The notes: generated from the letters alone by a model not told the origin. A DNA stretch of 17,367 bases from Candidatus Pacearchaeota archaeon (GCA_002690445.1 NZER01000489.1:1-17367), one strand, 5' to 3'; positions 5,294-13,762 are shown, numbered from the stretch's first letter. Numbers and translations are program-made.

Positions 5294-6504
5294 CAGATGC
5301 ACAATTAGAAGGACTTCTTGATACTTATGTTGAAGGGTCTGAAGTTGAGAGTGATCAAGATTCAAAAACTAGTTGGGAAACTGAAGAAGAATGGATAATT
5401 TTTGGAATAGAAAATCTTTATGAAAATAGAAATCCAAGTAGTTTAGAGAAAAGTGATGATAAAAGAGAAAGAAAGTGGTTTAGAAAAGGGAGAAGGCAAG
5501 GATGGGCTAGTAATTTTAGTTTTACATTAAAGAGAGTAATAAAATCTCCTTGGAAGACTTTTAATGAATGGAGAGAGCATGGTGTTCAAAATGGTTATGA
5601 AGAAAGGAATCCACAAAGTTTAGTTAAAAGCAAAGATAAGGATGAAAGATCTTGGTATCACAGAGGATCTAATAATGAGTGGTTAAGTAAATTTAATTTC
5701 ATCTTAAAAAGAGAATCTATTCCTTGGGGCAATCTTGAGGAATGGGTAGATCATGGATTAGATGAAGGGTTTTCTGATAAGAGTCCTGTGGAAATTGAAA
5801 ATAGTCAGGATTCTACTCAAAGAAGTTGGTATAGGATGGGTTGTAGGAAAAAGTGGCTTAATAATTTTTCATTTAAAAAGAAAAAGAAGACTTTGTTTTC
5901 TGATTATTCTGAATGGAGAAAACACGGATTAGATAGTGGTTATAGGAGTAGAAATCCTACTTCTTTAGAAAGAAGTGAAGATAAAATAGAAAGGTCATGG
6001 TATGACAAAGGTATTAGAGAAGGTTGGATTAAAAAGTTTAAAATGGATAGGGTAAAAAAGAATTCAAATCTTTCTTTTAATAATCTTGAAGAATGGAAAG
6101 AATATGGGATTGAACAAGGGTATGATAATAGGACTGTTTCAAGTGTTGCTCATAGCAAAAAAGCTTCTGAAAGATCTTGGTATAGAAAAGGGGAGACTAG
6201 CGAGTGGACAGGAGAATTTGATTTCGTAAGAAATATAGCTAAAAATGGCACTTGGAAAAATTTGGATTACGTACTGAAGTACGCTGTTTCATTAATAAGG
6301 GATAATGAATGGGATAATTTGCCTGGCGGATCAAAATTAACTAAATTAGGATATTCTAGTTTTGCAGGAGCTGTTCAAAAATACCATGGAGGTTTTCCAA
6401 CTTTTAGAGAGAGATTAGAAGGCTATATGGAACAATTTAGAGAAAGTGGTGGGAACCAATTAGGATCATTATTAGACGATTATGTTGGAGGTGATGAAAA
6501 ATGA
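5290..6504 (+). CDS. Modular repeat protein, architecture A5-B
   Basis: The 404-residue protein begins with MTDAQLEGLLDTYVEG and an acidic linker. Five A modules follow at residues 29-78, 88-137, 146-195, 203-252 and 263-312, with a period of 57-60. Each starts with W/F..(E)EW, then HG(I/L)...GY..R.P.SL, ERSWY.(R/K)G and W..(N/K)F.F. One B module (322-380: WKNLDYVLKYAV, LPGGSKL, GYSSFAGAVQKYHGGF, FRERL) follows, then the tail QLGSLLDDYVGGDEK (390-404). There is no signal peptide or membrane helix, and the modules are basic and aromatic while the ends are acidic. No known family is recognised. A helical-repeat nucleic-acid or protein adaptor is the best guess. GGAGGT is 9 nt before its ATG, inside the RHH gene; the next gene overlaps by ATGA. 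Confidence 0.85.
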   Translation: MTDAQLEGLLDTYVEGSEVESDQDSKTSWETEEEWIIFGIENLYENRNPSSLEKSDDKRERKWFRKGRRQGWASNFSFTLKRVIKSPWKTFNEWREHGVQNGYEERNPQSLVKSKDKDERSWYHRGSNNEWLSKFNFILKRESIPWGNLEEWVDHGLDEGFSDKSPVEIENSQDSTQRSWYRMGCRKKWLNNFSFKKKKKTLFSDYSEWRKHGLDSGYRSRNPTSLERSEDKIERSWYDKGIREGWIKKFKMDRVKKNSNLSFNNLEEWKEYGIEQGYDNRTVSSVAHSKKASERSWYRKGETSEWTGEFDFVRNIAKNGTWKNLDYVLKYAVSLIRDNEWDNLPGGSKLTKLGYSSFAGAVQKYHGGFPTFRERLEGYMEQFRESGGNQLGSLLDDYVGGDEK

Positions 6505-6545
6505 CGGACACACAATTGGAGGGACTATTGGATACTTATGTTGAA
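6457..6545 (+). repeat. Gene junction: docking motif, embedded SD, docking motif
   Basis: The end of one gene (QLGSLLDDYVGGDEK) and the start of the next (MTDTQLEGLLDTYVE) both encode the L-x-x-L-L-D-x-Y-V peptide, so the motif occurs twice in about 90 bp. GGAGGTGAT (6487-6495), from the Gly-Gly-Asp codons, is a full-length Shine-Dalgarno 5 nt before ATG 6501. Confidence 0.75.
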
Positions 6546-7691
6546 GAATCTGATGTTGAAACTAATCAAGAATCAAAGAATAGTTGGGAAACTGAAGAAG
6601 AATGGGTAGAGCATGGGATTGAAAATGGATATAATGGCCGAAGTCCTTCAAGTTTTTATAAAAGTGAAAATAAGAAGGAAAGATCATGGTTTGGGAGAGG
6701 AAAAAGAACTGGTTGGGCAAGCAATTTCAAATTTACTAGAAAAAACCAAGCCTGTAAATGGAAGACTAAAGAAGAGTGGGCAAAACATGGTTTAGAAAAT
6801 GGATTTAACGAAAGAAATCCGTCAAGTCTACTTAATAGTGATGATAAAAAAGAAAAGCAATGGTATAGTAGGGGGAACACTATGAGGTGGCTAAAGGAAT
6901 TTGAATTTGAAAGGAATTGGCAGTTAACACCTTGGCAAAATTTTGATGATTGGCAACAATATGGAATAGAAAATGGGTATGATGAAAGAAATTCTTATAG
7001 CATTTTAGATAGTGAGAATGAGGTGGAACAATCTTGGTACAGACGCGGTAATAGGATGAAATGGTTGAAAGATTTTGAGTTCAGTCAGTCTGTTTTATGG
7101 AAAACTGAAGAAGAATGGAATCAATATGGATTAGAACAAAAATTTAATGAAACAAATCCAGACACACTATCAAAAGGAGAAGATAAACTAAAAAAGAGAT
7201 GGTATAAAAGAGGAGTATATAAAGAATGGCTAAAAGATTTTGATTTTAGAAAGAAAAATGAGGATACTCCTTGGCAAAATTTTGAAGAATGGGAGCATCA
7301 TGGAAGAGAACAAGGATATGAAGAAAGGTCACCAATTAGTTTGATTAAAAGTGAAGATTCTAATGAAAAATCATGGTATCAAAGAGGAGCATATAAAAAA
7401 TGGACTAAAGATTTTCCATTCACAAAAATTGTTGGTAAATGGCAAGAATTAGATTACACATTAGGATATGCGTTACAGATCATCAATGAAAATGAATTAG
7501 AAAATTTGCCGACTGCACAAGTATTGAAAGAATTAAATCAACAAATTCTTACTTATGCCATTTGTAAATATCATGGGGGTTTTCCAGTTTTTAGAGACCA
7601 ACTAAGAAAGTATATGGGAAACACAATTGAAACTGACTCAGATAAACTAGAATCCCTTTTAGATAAATATACTGGAGATAATGAAAAATGA
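6501..7691 (+). CDS. Modular repeat protein, architecture A5-B (paralogue of the gene before)
   Basis: The 396-residue protein has the same plan as its upstream neighbour. MTDTQLEGLLDTYVEE is at the N-terminus, then A modules at 29-78, 87-136, 145-194, 200-249 and 258-307, a B module at 314-373 (WQELDYTLGYAL, LPTAQVLKEL, AICKYHGGFPVFRDQL), and the tail KLESLLDKYTGDNEK (382-396). The B module is less regular than most because the usual GYSxL is replaced by NQQIL. The two proteins share a 25-bp identical stretch at the start of A1 (5370-5394 and 6581-6605), although most of the modules have drifted apart, so the 5' end may undergo gene conversion. There are no membrane segments. It overlaps both neighbours by 4 nt. 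Confidence 0.85.
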   Translation: MTDTQLEGLLDTYVEESDVETNQESKNSWETEEEWVEHGIENGYNGRSPSSFYKSENKKERSWFGRGKRTGWASNFKFTRKNQACKWKTKEEWAKHGLENGFNERNPSSLLNSDDKKEKQWYSRGNTMRWLKEFEFERNWQLTPWQNFDDWQQYGIENGYDERNSYSILDSENEVEQSWYRRGNRMKWLKDFEFSQSVLWKTEEEWNQYGLEQKFNETNPDTLSKGEDKLKKRWYKRGVYKEWLKDFDFRKKNEDTPWQNFEEWEHHGREQGYEERSPISLIKSEDSNEKSWYQRGAYKKWTKDFPFTKIVGKWQELDYTLGYALQIINENELENLPTAQVLKELNQQILTYAICKYHGGFPVFRDQLRKYMGNTIETDSDKLESLLDKYTGDNEK

Positions 7692-7735
7692 CAGACACAG
7701 AGTTAGAAAATCTTTTGGATATGTATGTTGATGGA
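7644..7735 (+). repeat. Gene junction with duplicated docking motif; 28-bp identity to the next junction
   Basis: The upstream tail KLESLLDKYTGDNEK is followed by MTDTELENLLDMYVDG of the next gene. Bases 7650-7677 are identical to 8555-8582 at the end of the next gene. GGAG (7674-7677) is the embedded Shine-Dalgarno for ATG 7688. Confidence 0.7.
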
Positions 7736-8593
7736 AAAGTATCTTCTGTAATTGAAGATACAGGACCAAAACCTCGAGGATACTGGAAGATTCGAGATAA
7801 TTACGAGCGAGAGCTTATGATTGTAATCAATAATCTAGGGCATTTCCCAACACAAAAAGAATTGAATGATATAAATCGTGGAGATTTACTTAATGCTAGA
7901 ATTTATCATAAAGAATTTGACCAACAATTAAGGTCTCAATACCCTAATACCTCTAAAAAACATTATGGATATTGGCAAAATGAAGAAAATGTTGAAGCTG
8001 AAATGGCTCCGATTGTTGATAGACTTGGATTTTTTCCTGGAAGAAAAATACTTACTAAAATAGGGAGGAAAGATTTAATTAGTGCTATGAATAAAAATAG
8101 AAAAATTTTTGCATCTGTAAAAAAGAAATTGGGACACGAGGAAATCCAAAAACCTAATGGATATTGGAAAGATATTAGTAATTTGAGAGATGAAATTAAT
8201 ATGGTTATCGATTTGATTGGACATTTTCCAACTGAAACTGAATTAAAAGAGTTAAAACGATATGGATTAATTAATGCTATTGGGAAACATTGGGGAGAGT
8301 ATCAAGATGTTCGTAAGATATTTGGAGAAGAACAGATACGAAAACCAAAAGGATATTGGGAAAAAAGGGACAATGTTGTAATAGAGTTAAAGAGTTTAAT
8401 TGATAAACTTGGTTTTTTCCCAAGTGAGAAAAAATTAAGATCTCTTGGTAAAAATTATTTGCCTCAAGCAATTAGAAATAATGGAGGTTTCCTAGCATTT
8501 AGAAAGGAACTTAGAGAGTATGCAGGACAAATTGAAATTGAACCCGATCATCTTGAATCCCTTTTAGATAAATATACTGGAGGCAATGAATAA
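7688..8593 (+). CDS. Modular repeat protein, architecture B4
   Basis: The 301-residue protein starts with MTDTELENLLDMYVDG and continues with four B modules of about 63 residues each, beginning at Gly31, Gly94, Gly158 and Gly222. Each opens with GYW, followed by (D/E)N..(R/A)E and a helix, G.FP....L, a second helix (GR.DL..A), and a third helix ending in (K/R)..(L/F)G. It closes with HLESLLDKYTGGNE. Modules 1 and 2 lack the HGG sequence seen in other B modules, while module 4 keeps NGGFLAFRKEL. Pro in the G-x-F-P turn is invariant in all four. The predicted structure is a row of three-helix bundles. It is cytoplasmic by composition. It has ATGA overlap upstream and 1-nt overlap (TAATG) with the SNF2 gene. 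Confidence 0.85.
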   Translation: MTDTELENLLDMYVDGKVSSVIEDTGPKPRGYWKIRDNYERELMIVINNLGHFPTQKELNDINRGDLLNARIYHKEFDQQLRSQYPNTSKKHYGYWQNEENVEAEMAPIVDRLGFFPGRKILTKIGRKDLISAMNKNRKIFASVKKKLGHEEIQKPNGYWKDISNLRDEINMVIDLIGHFPTETELKELKRYGLINAIGKHWGEYQDVRKIFGEEQIRKPKGYWEKRDNVVIELKSLIDKLGFFPSEKKLRSLGKNYLPQAIRNNGGFLAFRKELREYAGQIEIEPDHLESLLDKYTGGNE

Positions 8594-8595
8594 TG
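8549..8595 (+). repeat. Terminal docking motif and embedded SD before the SNF2 gene
   Basis: This encodes HLESLLDKYTGGNE and ends in TAATG. GGAGG (8579-8583) lies 9 nt before ATG 8593. The following gene does not start with the docking motif, so this junction has one copy only. Confidence 0.7.
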
Positions 8596-11500
8596 ACAGA
8601 CCCAATTAATTTCAGAGAAGCCTGTGAAGCTCATAGAAGGCTAAGTAGAGATAAATCTGCTTATGTTAGAGGTATTTATGAAGATGCTAGAAGTGAAGAT
8701 AAGAGTGAATTAACAGTAGCTGTTGAAAGAGGGTACACAGAAATTGATTCTTATCATACTGAAGGAGATAAAGACAGAGCAGAAAACTTAACAAATAAAG
8801 TCCATAAAGCTGAAGTAAGGGGGTTAAAGGACGGTAGTTTTGATCTGACTCCCACAAATAATAAAAGATTATATGATAATCTAACAAGAGGAATTTCAGA
8901 TAGGGATAGAGAAATTATAGGTTCATTTGATCCAGATAGAGACGCTGATCTTATTGCTAATTATCTTTTTGCAATTGACGAAGATATTAGAGAGAAGTTA
9001 GGAGATGTAAAATATATGTATGATGTTTCTCTTAGGCTAGGCTCAAAAAAGAAAAAATCAGGGCCTGCTGAGGGGAAGGGTGGAAATTACGAAGATGAAG
9101 GAAATAGTAATTCAAATAATAATCTTGATGTTGAAGGTATAATTTCAGGCAACTTAGAGGATGCTATTAGAAATGTTCCTAGGGATGTTTATGCAGGTAG
9201 TGAGGAATATCAAAGGAGACTTAGAGTACTATTCCAAAAGAAAGCGGAGAGAGATGCATTTCCAAGATTTAGAAAAGATCAAGATGCAGTTTTTGCATAT
9301 TTAGATAGAAGAATTAATGAAGAAGAGAATGAAAATTTAGTAGATTCATATATAGACTTAAAAGAAACTTACAAAGGATATACAGAATTTAATCCAGAAG
9401 GAGCTAATTCAGATTTTGTTGATCCAGACACTGGAGAAAATGGAGTATTGCCTTCATTACACCAGAAAATTGCTCTTTATCACATGATTAAGGAAAAGAG
9501 ATTTGGAGTTTTTGATGGATGTGGTACGGGGAAGACGGCGATTGCAACTCTTGCTCAACCATTAATTGAGGCGAGATTAAATGAAGAAGGTAAGGAATTT
9601 AAAAGAACAGTTATAGTAGGCCCAAATCCCTCAAAGAAAGCTTGGAAGAATGGACTGGAAGGAGAGTTACACCAAAGATACTTGGCTGAAAGTCAAGATA
9701 CTGCTGTAATCAATGAGGATCATGTAATTGTTAATGGAGAGAAAATAAAGAAAACTGATAAAAGATTTATTCAAGCATTGAAAGATTCAAAATGGATTGT
9801 TGTTAATTATGATCAATTACCTAGAGAAATAAATGGTAGTAATAAATCTTTAGTTGATCATTTAATTGATATTGAATTTGATTATGTAATATTTGATGAA
9901 GGTCATCAGATTAAAGCTCATAAAGAAGTAACTAAAAACGGCAATTTAACTAGAAGCGGAGCTGCAAGAAGGTTAGCAAGAAATTCAGAGTACCTAACAA
10001 TACTTACTGGCTCACCAATTCCAGATAGTATGGATGATTATGCAGTATTATTTAGTTTACTTAATCCTGAAGAATGTTCAGATCCAACTAAATTTAAACA
10101 AATGTATGATGAGAATCCTAGGGCCCTTTATACTTTCCTAAATAATAAAACAATTAGAAGAACTTCTGAAGATATAAATGAACATTTAGAATTTGAAGAA
10201 AGTAATGAATTGGTTGATGTTAGTTCTGAACAAGAAAAAATATATTTAAATTTACTTGAGTTTAGATCAAAAGATTGGCTTACTCAAGCAAGAAAATCTT
10301 TGCTTGATCCAAGATTAACAGACCCAGCTGTTTTAAGAAGGGTTGGATTACTTGGAAAAGTAGGTTATGAGCATTCTGCAAAATATCAAAAGTTAGAAGA
10401 ATTATTATTAAGTGATGATGGTCCCGTAGCTAAAGGAGAGAATTTTGTTATTTTTTCTAGTATGTTTCGTGAAGGGGTAACTAGAGCAGGTCACGAAGAT
10501 CTAAAAAGAAGATATATTGAACTAGGTGTTGAAGAAGAATTTGATGATTTAGGAAGTTTAGAAGAAAGAATACTAGTTAGGTCTTTAGATGGTAACTTAG
10601 ATTCAATAAGTTCTTTGAAGAAAAAATTTACCCCTAAGAGTAGTGATGAGGAATTGAAGCAAGAATTTGAAAATGAGTTTGATAATGCAATCACAGAATT
10701 GACAAATAAGGGATATATATCAAGAGACGAGGATAAAGTAACTGTAAATACTTTAAGAAGAGGACCGGTTAGCAAACATATGGACCTATATGAAAGCTTA
10801 GGATTCGATGTTCCATTAATAGAAAAATTAGAGACAAAATTAGAGGAAAAATATGGAAGGACTCATAAGATTGGAGTAATAGATGGGAAAATAGGTGAGA
10901 TTGAAGAAAGAGAGTCAATAGTAGATCAATTGGGAAATAGTTTAACAGGCATTTTATGTACAACAGATACTGGTGGGGAAAGTTTAGATTTTACTTCAGC
11001 TAACCATCTATATTTTTTAGATAGAGATTATAAACCAAAAACGGAAGAACAGGCAATAGCTAGAGCAGTTAGAAAAGGTCAGGATAAAGAAGTATTTATT
11101 ACACACTTGATCGCAAATTATGCTGATGAGGTTTTAGAAGATTATGTAAGAAAGAAAAAAATTATTATTAAAACTGCTGTAGATGGACATCCTATTTCAT
11201 CTGATGAAAAAGCATTTTTAGAAGATAAAAAAGGCAGTTTATTTGGTGAAGATTTGATTAGAAGAGCAGGATTGGGTGGAAAATCAATTAATATGCTTGA
11301 AGCTGAAGTTGATAGCATTGACTTTTTTTCTACTAAGAAAAAAACTCGAGGATTTGCTAGAAATGTTAATAGGTCTTCAATAGATTATGAAACAACCGAA
11401 GCTCAAGAATTAATGAGATGGATTGGAAGAGATCCAAATTGTTGGAAAGATCCTGAGTTTGTTAAAGAATATGAAAGATTAATTAATGAATTATCTGTAC

Positions 11501-12432
11501 CAGTAATTCATAGAGCTAAAATTACTGATCTAATTAGAAGAACTAATAATAAACAGATTGTCTTTCCAAGAAAAATAGTTTCAGAAGGATCGGGAAATTC
11601 TATATTATTTGATGCCTATCATGATTTGTCTCATTTATTAAAAGGAGTAAGTTTAAGAATGCCAACAATTTTTGATAGAGATGTTTCAAAAGCTATGCTA
11701 GAAGTTGGAAATAATCCAAATCAGGTCTTAGGATGTATGACTGGTAGAAATAGCCAATTTGGAGAAAGAGAATTTAATATGGTTGATAATGCATCTATTT
11801 CATTGTTAGCAAATTCTAAAGATGTTAAGAAATCATTATTGGAAGCTCATAGAATATTGAAAAATAAGGGATTATTAGAATTGACTGTTGAAGGAAAGCA
11901 ATTTTATGATGGAAGGTCTATACCTGAAGAAGAAAGGATTGGTTCATTAGCAAGCCCATCTTTCTATGCAGGCCTTGAATCACTTGGATTTGAATTATTG
12001 AGTGAGAAAAATGAAGGATTTGATCTAAATAGGAATAGTTTTAGAACATTAAAAAATAAATTAGGAGCCCAATTTGCCGAAGCCTATAGAAATAAGCTTG
12101 CTAATAGTCAATTTATATTAGCAAGAAAAATAGATAATCCTGTAGAAAATATTAATTCAGAAAACTTTTGGTTTTATTATCCTAAAGCTTTGAAAAGAGA
12201 AGATGGAGATAATGGAAGTAATAATAACGGTGATGAAGGAGATATTAGAGATCCAGCAGAGTCAAGAAGTATTTTAACTCCTGGAAGAAGTAGGAGAAAT
12301 GGAAGAGTTAGGACTAAAAATGGCAAACCTGTTGCATTTGAGAATGATGAAGTTGTTAATCCAAAAAGAAAGATGACTGTAGCTCCTAATGGGGTTGTTG
12401 AAAGTGTTGAGGATATTGGGGGTGGAGAATAA
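8593..12432 (+). CDS. SNF2-family ATPase fused to a methyltransferase-like domain
   Basis: The protein has 1279 residues. Residues 1-150 are helical and unrecognised, 151-190 are a low-complexity Lys/Gly/Asn/Ser linker, and 190-285 are again helical. The SNF2 motor follows: QKIALYHMI (291-299), Walker A DGCGTGKTA (308-316), DEGH box (435-438), LTGSPIP (471-477), FVIFSS (618-623), TDTGGESLDF (791-800) and QAIARAVRKGQ (820-830). About 100 residues (630-735) are inserted in the second RecA lobe. Residues 975-1180 look like a class I methyltransferase fold: a weak glycine motif VSEGSGN (996-1002), LLEAHRILKNKGLLELTV, then LGFELL. The tail (1200-1279) is Asn/Gly-rich then basic. SNF2 proteins translocate on duplex DNA. 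Neither DrmD of DISARM nor a restriction subunit is clearly indicated. The operon suggests it is the motor for the repeat proteins (inference). Confidence 0.85.
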   Translation: MTDPINFREACEAHRRLSRDKSAYVRGIYEDARSEDKSELTVAVERGYTEIDSYHTEGDKDRAENLTNKVHKAEVRGLKDGSFDLTPTNNKRLYDNLTRGISDRDREIIGSFDPDRDADLIANYLFAIDEDIREKLGDVKYMYDVSLRLGSKKKKSGPAEGKGGNYEDEGNSNSNNNLDVEGIISGNLEDAIRNVPRDVYAGSEEYQRRLRVLFQKKAERDAFPRFRKDQDAVFAYLDRRINEEENENLVDSYIDLKETYKGYTEFNPEGANSDFVDPDTGENGVLPSLHQKIALYHMIKEKRFGVFDGCGTGKTAIATLAQPLIEARLNEEGKEFKRTVIVGPNPSKKAWKNGLEGELHQRYLAESQDTAVINEDHVIVNGEKIKKTDKRFIQALKDSKWIVVNYDQLPREINGSNKSLVDHLIDIEFDYVIFDEGHQIKAHKEVTKNGNLTRSGAARRLARNSEYLTILTGSPIPDSMDDYAVLFSLLNPEECSDPTKFKQMYDENPRALYTFLNNKTIRRTSEDINEHLEFEESNELVDVSSEQEKIYLNLLEFRSKDWLTQARKSLLDPRLTDPAVLRRVGLLGKVGYEHSAKYQKLEELLLSDDGPVAKGENFVIFSSMFREGVTRAGHEDLKRRYIELGVEEEFDDLGSLEERILVRSLDGNLDSISSLKKKFTPKSSDEELKQEFENEFDNAITELTNKGYISRDEDKVTVNTLRRGPVSKHMDLYESLGFDVPLIEKLETKLEEKYGRTHKIGVIDGKIGEIEERESIVDQLGNSLTGILCTTDTGGESLDFTSANHLYFLDRDYKPKTEEQAIARAVRKGQDKEVFITHLIANYADEVLEDYVRKKKIIIKTAVDGHPISSDEKAFLEDKKGSLFGEDLIRRAGLGGKSINMLEAEVDSIDFFSTKKKTRGFARNVNRSSIDYETTEAQELMRWIGRDPNCWKDPEFVKEYERLINELSVPVIHRAKITDLIRRTNNKQIVFPRKIVSEGSGNSILFDAYHDLSHLLKGVSLRMPTIFDRDVSKAMLEVGNNPNQVLGCMTGRNSQFGEREFNMVDNASISLLANSKDVKKSLLEAHRILKNKGLLELTVEGKQFYDGRSIPEEERIGSLASPSFYAGLESLGFELLSEKNEGFDLNRNSFRTLKNKLGAQFAEAYRNKLANSQFILARKIDNPVENINSENFWFYYPKALKREDGDNGSNNNGDEGDIRDPAESRSILTPGRSRRNGRVRTKNGKPVAFENDEVVNPKRKMTVAPNGVVESVEDIGGGE

Positions 12433-12974
12433 TGGATAAGAAATTAAGAGTAATTGGTTTATACCATAATATTTTGCATCCAGATTATGGGGAGTATATG
12501 GACCATATTGAAAAGGTTGTAAATGAAGATGATATTGTTAGTATTGAAAGTCCATTAAGTTTAGAGGATATATTTTTTAAAGGAAATAGTGATAAATCTC
12601 CTCAATATGGATTCTTATTTTATTTGTGCAATACTCTTCAAGATATTGGAGCCAATTTTAACACAATAGAGGACATAAAACAATATGGAAAAAGAGCAAG
12701 ACTTATGCAATGGTATATGTATGATGGGAGAGAGGAATTAGAGAGTGATCATAGGTGGCAAAGAGCTAATATTAAGGCAAGTATTGGATTGTATGATCTT
12801 GCATTGAGTAGTAAGAGTGATTTTTTAATAACTGGAATAATGCATGCATATGATTTACAACAAATGGGATATCCCAATGTAGAATTGTTTTCTGATATCC
12901 CAGATAAAGTTAGAGATAGAGAAGATGAATGGATAAGGAAATGGGGAATTGTTTATAACGGAGATGAAAAATAA
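12432..12974 (+). CDS. Small TraB/TIKI-like protein (candidate metallohydrolase)
   Basis: The 180-residue protein opens with VIGLYH (7-12) and carries a second G-x-x-H at GIMH (135-138). Between them are a conserved-looking glutamate after a strand (IVSIESP, Glu39) and an Arg-rich helix (YGKRARLMQWY). Two GxxH motifs at either end of a compact fold, with an early Glu, are the hallmark of the TraB/TIKI superfamily of proposed metalloproteases. Most members are longer and many are membrane-bound, whereas this one has no signal peptide or transmembrane helix and would be cytosolic. DHRWQRANIKASIGLYDLAL (106-125) is a helix preceding the second motif. It sits between the SNF2 gene (1-nt overlap) and a C3-B repeat gene. 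GGAGAT at its 3' end serves the next ATG. Assignment is by motif only. Confidence 0.55.
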   Translation: MDKKLRVIGLYHNILHPDYGEYMDHIEKVVNEDDIVSIESPLSLEDIFFKGNSDKSPQYGFLFYLCNTLQDIGANFNTIEDIKQYGKRARLMQWYMYDGREELESDHRWQRANIKASIGLYDLALSSKSDFLITGIMHAYDLQQMGYPNVELFSDIPDKVRDREDEWIRKWGIVYNGDEK

Positions 12975-13762
12975 TGGAAATTAAAGCATGGTCTGATATG
13001 TCCGACGAAGAATTAATAAAAAATATCGAAGAAAGATATGGAGGGTTTACTTTAAGTGAATTTAATGGTCGTAGAGCTTATGTAGAAGCTGTTAAAAGAA
13101 AATTAATTGATACTCTTTTGGAAAAAACTATTATAATAACAAAAAGGTCCAGATATGGATTTTATCCTAGTAGATCTAATGAGGAATTATTGGATTTAGC
13201 GAGAGATCGTAACCCTGGGTTTGGTATTAGGGAATTTATTAAAAAAGAAAACGCCTTGTATGGAGAACTTAAAAAAAGAAATCTTTTTGAGGAATTATTA
13301 AAAGAGGGAACTATTCTCAGGGGCAAGAAAAAGAATGGATGTTATTCTAATTTATCTGATGATAAATTAATGTTGCATGTTTCTAATCAATATTCAGATA
13401 AAACTATAACTCATATTGCGAGATCTGATGGTGTGTTATATAGAGAAATTCATGATAGAGATATTTTAAGTCAATTATTTGAAAATGGGGTTCTAGTTGA
13501 TAATGCTTCTCCATTTAAGGATCTTAATTATACTCTTGAGAAAGCTGTTAAAGCAATGGAAGAAAATGGATGGGAAGAATTACCGAGTCACGGGAAATTA
13601 AAAAAATTTGGATATTTGCCTATTGGTAATGCGGTTCAAAGATATCATGGAGGACTATTAGTTTTTAGAGAAAAACTTATAGAATATCTTGGAAAAATTC
13701 CTGAAACAGATTTAGATAGATTAGAATCATTATTAGATGATTATGTTGGAGGTAGTGAATAA
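12974..13762 (+). CDS. Modular repeat protein, architecture C3-B
   Basis: The 262-residue protein lacks the N-terminal docking peptide and starts directly with C modules at about 6-60, 66-117 and 125-176. Each has S(D/N)(E/D)(E/K)L, a helix, Y or N.G, a second helix, (L/V)Y.E...R.L...LLE.G.(I/V) and a basic end. One B module follows at 181-240 (FKDLNYTLEKAVKAMEENGW, LPSHGKLKKFGY, GNAVQRYHGGL, FREKL), then the tail RLESLLDDYVGGSE (249-262). The B module is closely related to those ending the A-type proteins, showing that different module types are attached to a common B-plus-tail end. The protein is basic and cytoplasmic by composition. ATG 12974 overlaps the preceding stop by 1 nt and has GGAGAT 8 nt upstream. 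Confidence 0.8.
   Translation: MEIKAWSDMSDEELIKNIEERYGGFTLSEFNGRRAYVEAVKRKLIDTLLEKTIIITKRSRYGFYPSRSNEELLDLARDRNPGFGIREFIKKENALYGELKKRNLFEELLKEGTILRGKKKNGCYSNLSDDKLMLHVSNQYSDKTITHIARSDGVLYREIHDRDILSQLFENGVLVDNASPFKDLNYTLEKAVKAMEENGWEELPSHGKLKKFGYLPIGNAVQRYHGGLLVFREKLIEYLGKIPETDLDRLESLLDDYVGGSE

Noticed and set aside
6613..6795. 60-codon plus-strand frame inside the second A5-B gene
   Set aside because: It is an out-of-frame reading through A modules, and the main frame keeps the module consensus throughout.
10491..10963. Minus-strand open frames inside the SNF2 gene
   Set aside because: They are antisense to a continuous coding frame with helicase motifs on either side and have composition typical of shadow frames.
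8593..12432. DISARM (drmD) or a type I/III restriction system
   Set aside because: There is no DrmA/B/C-like gene, no standard DNA methylase motif and no nuclease or specificity subunit in the window; SNF2 motifs alone do not define such a system.
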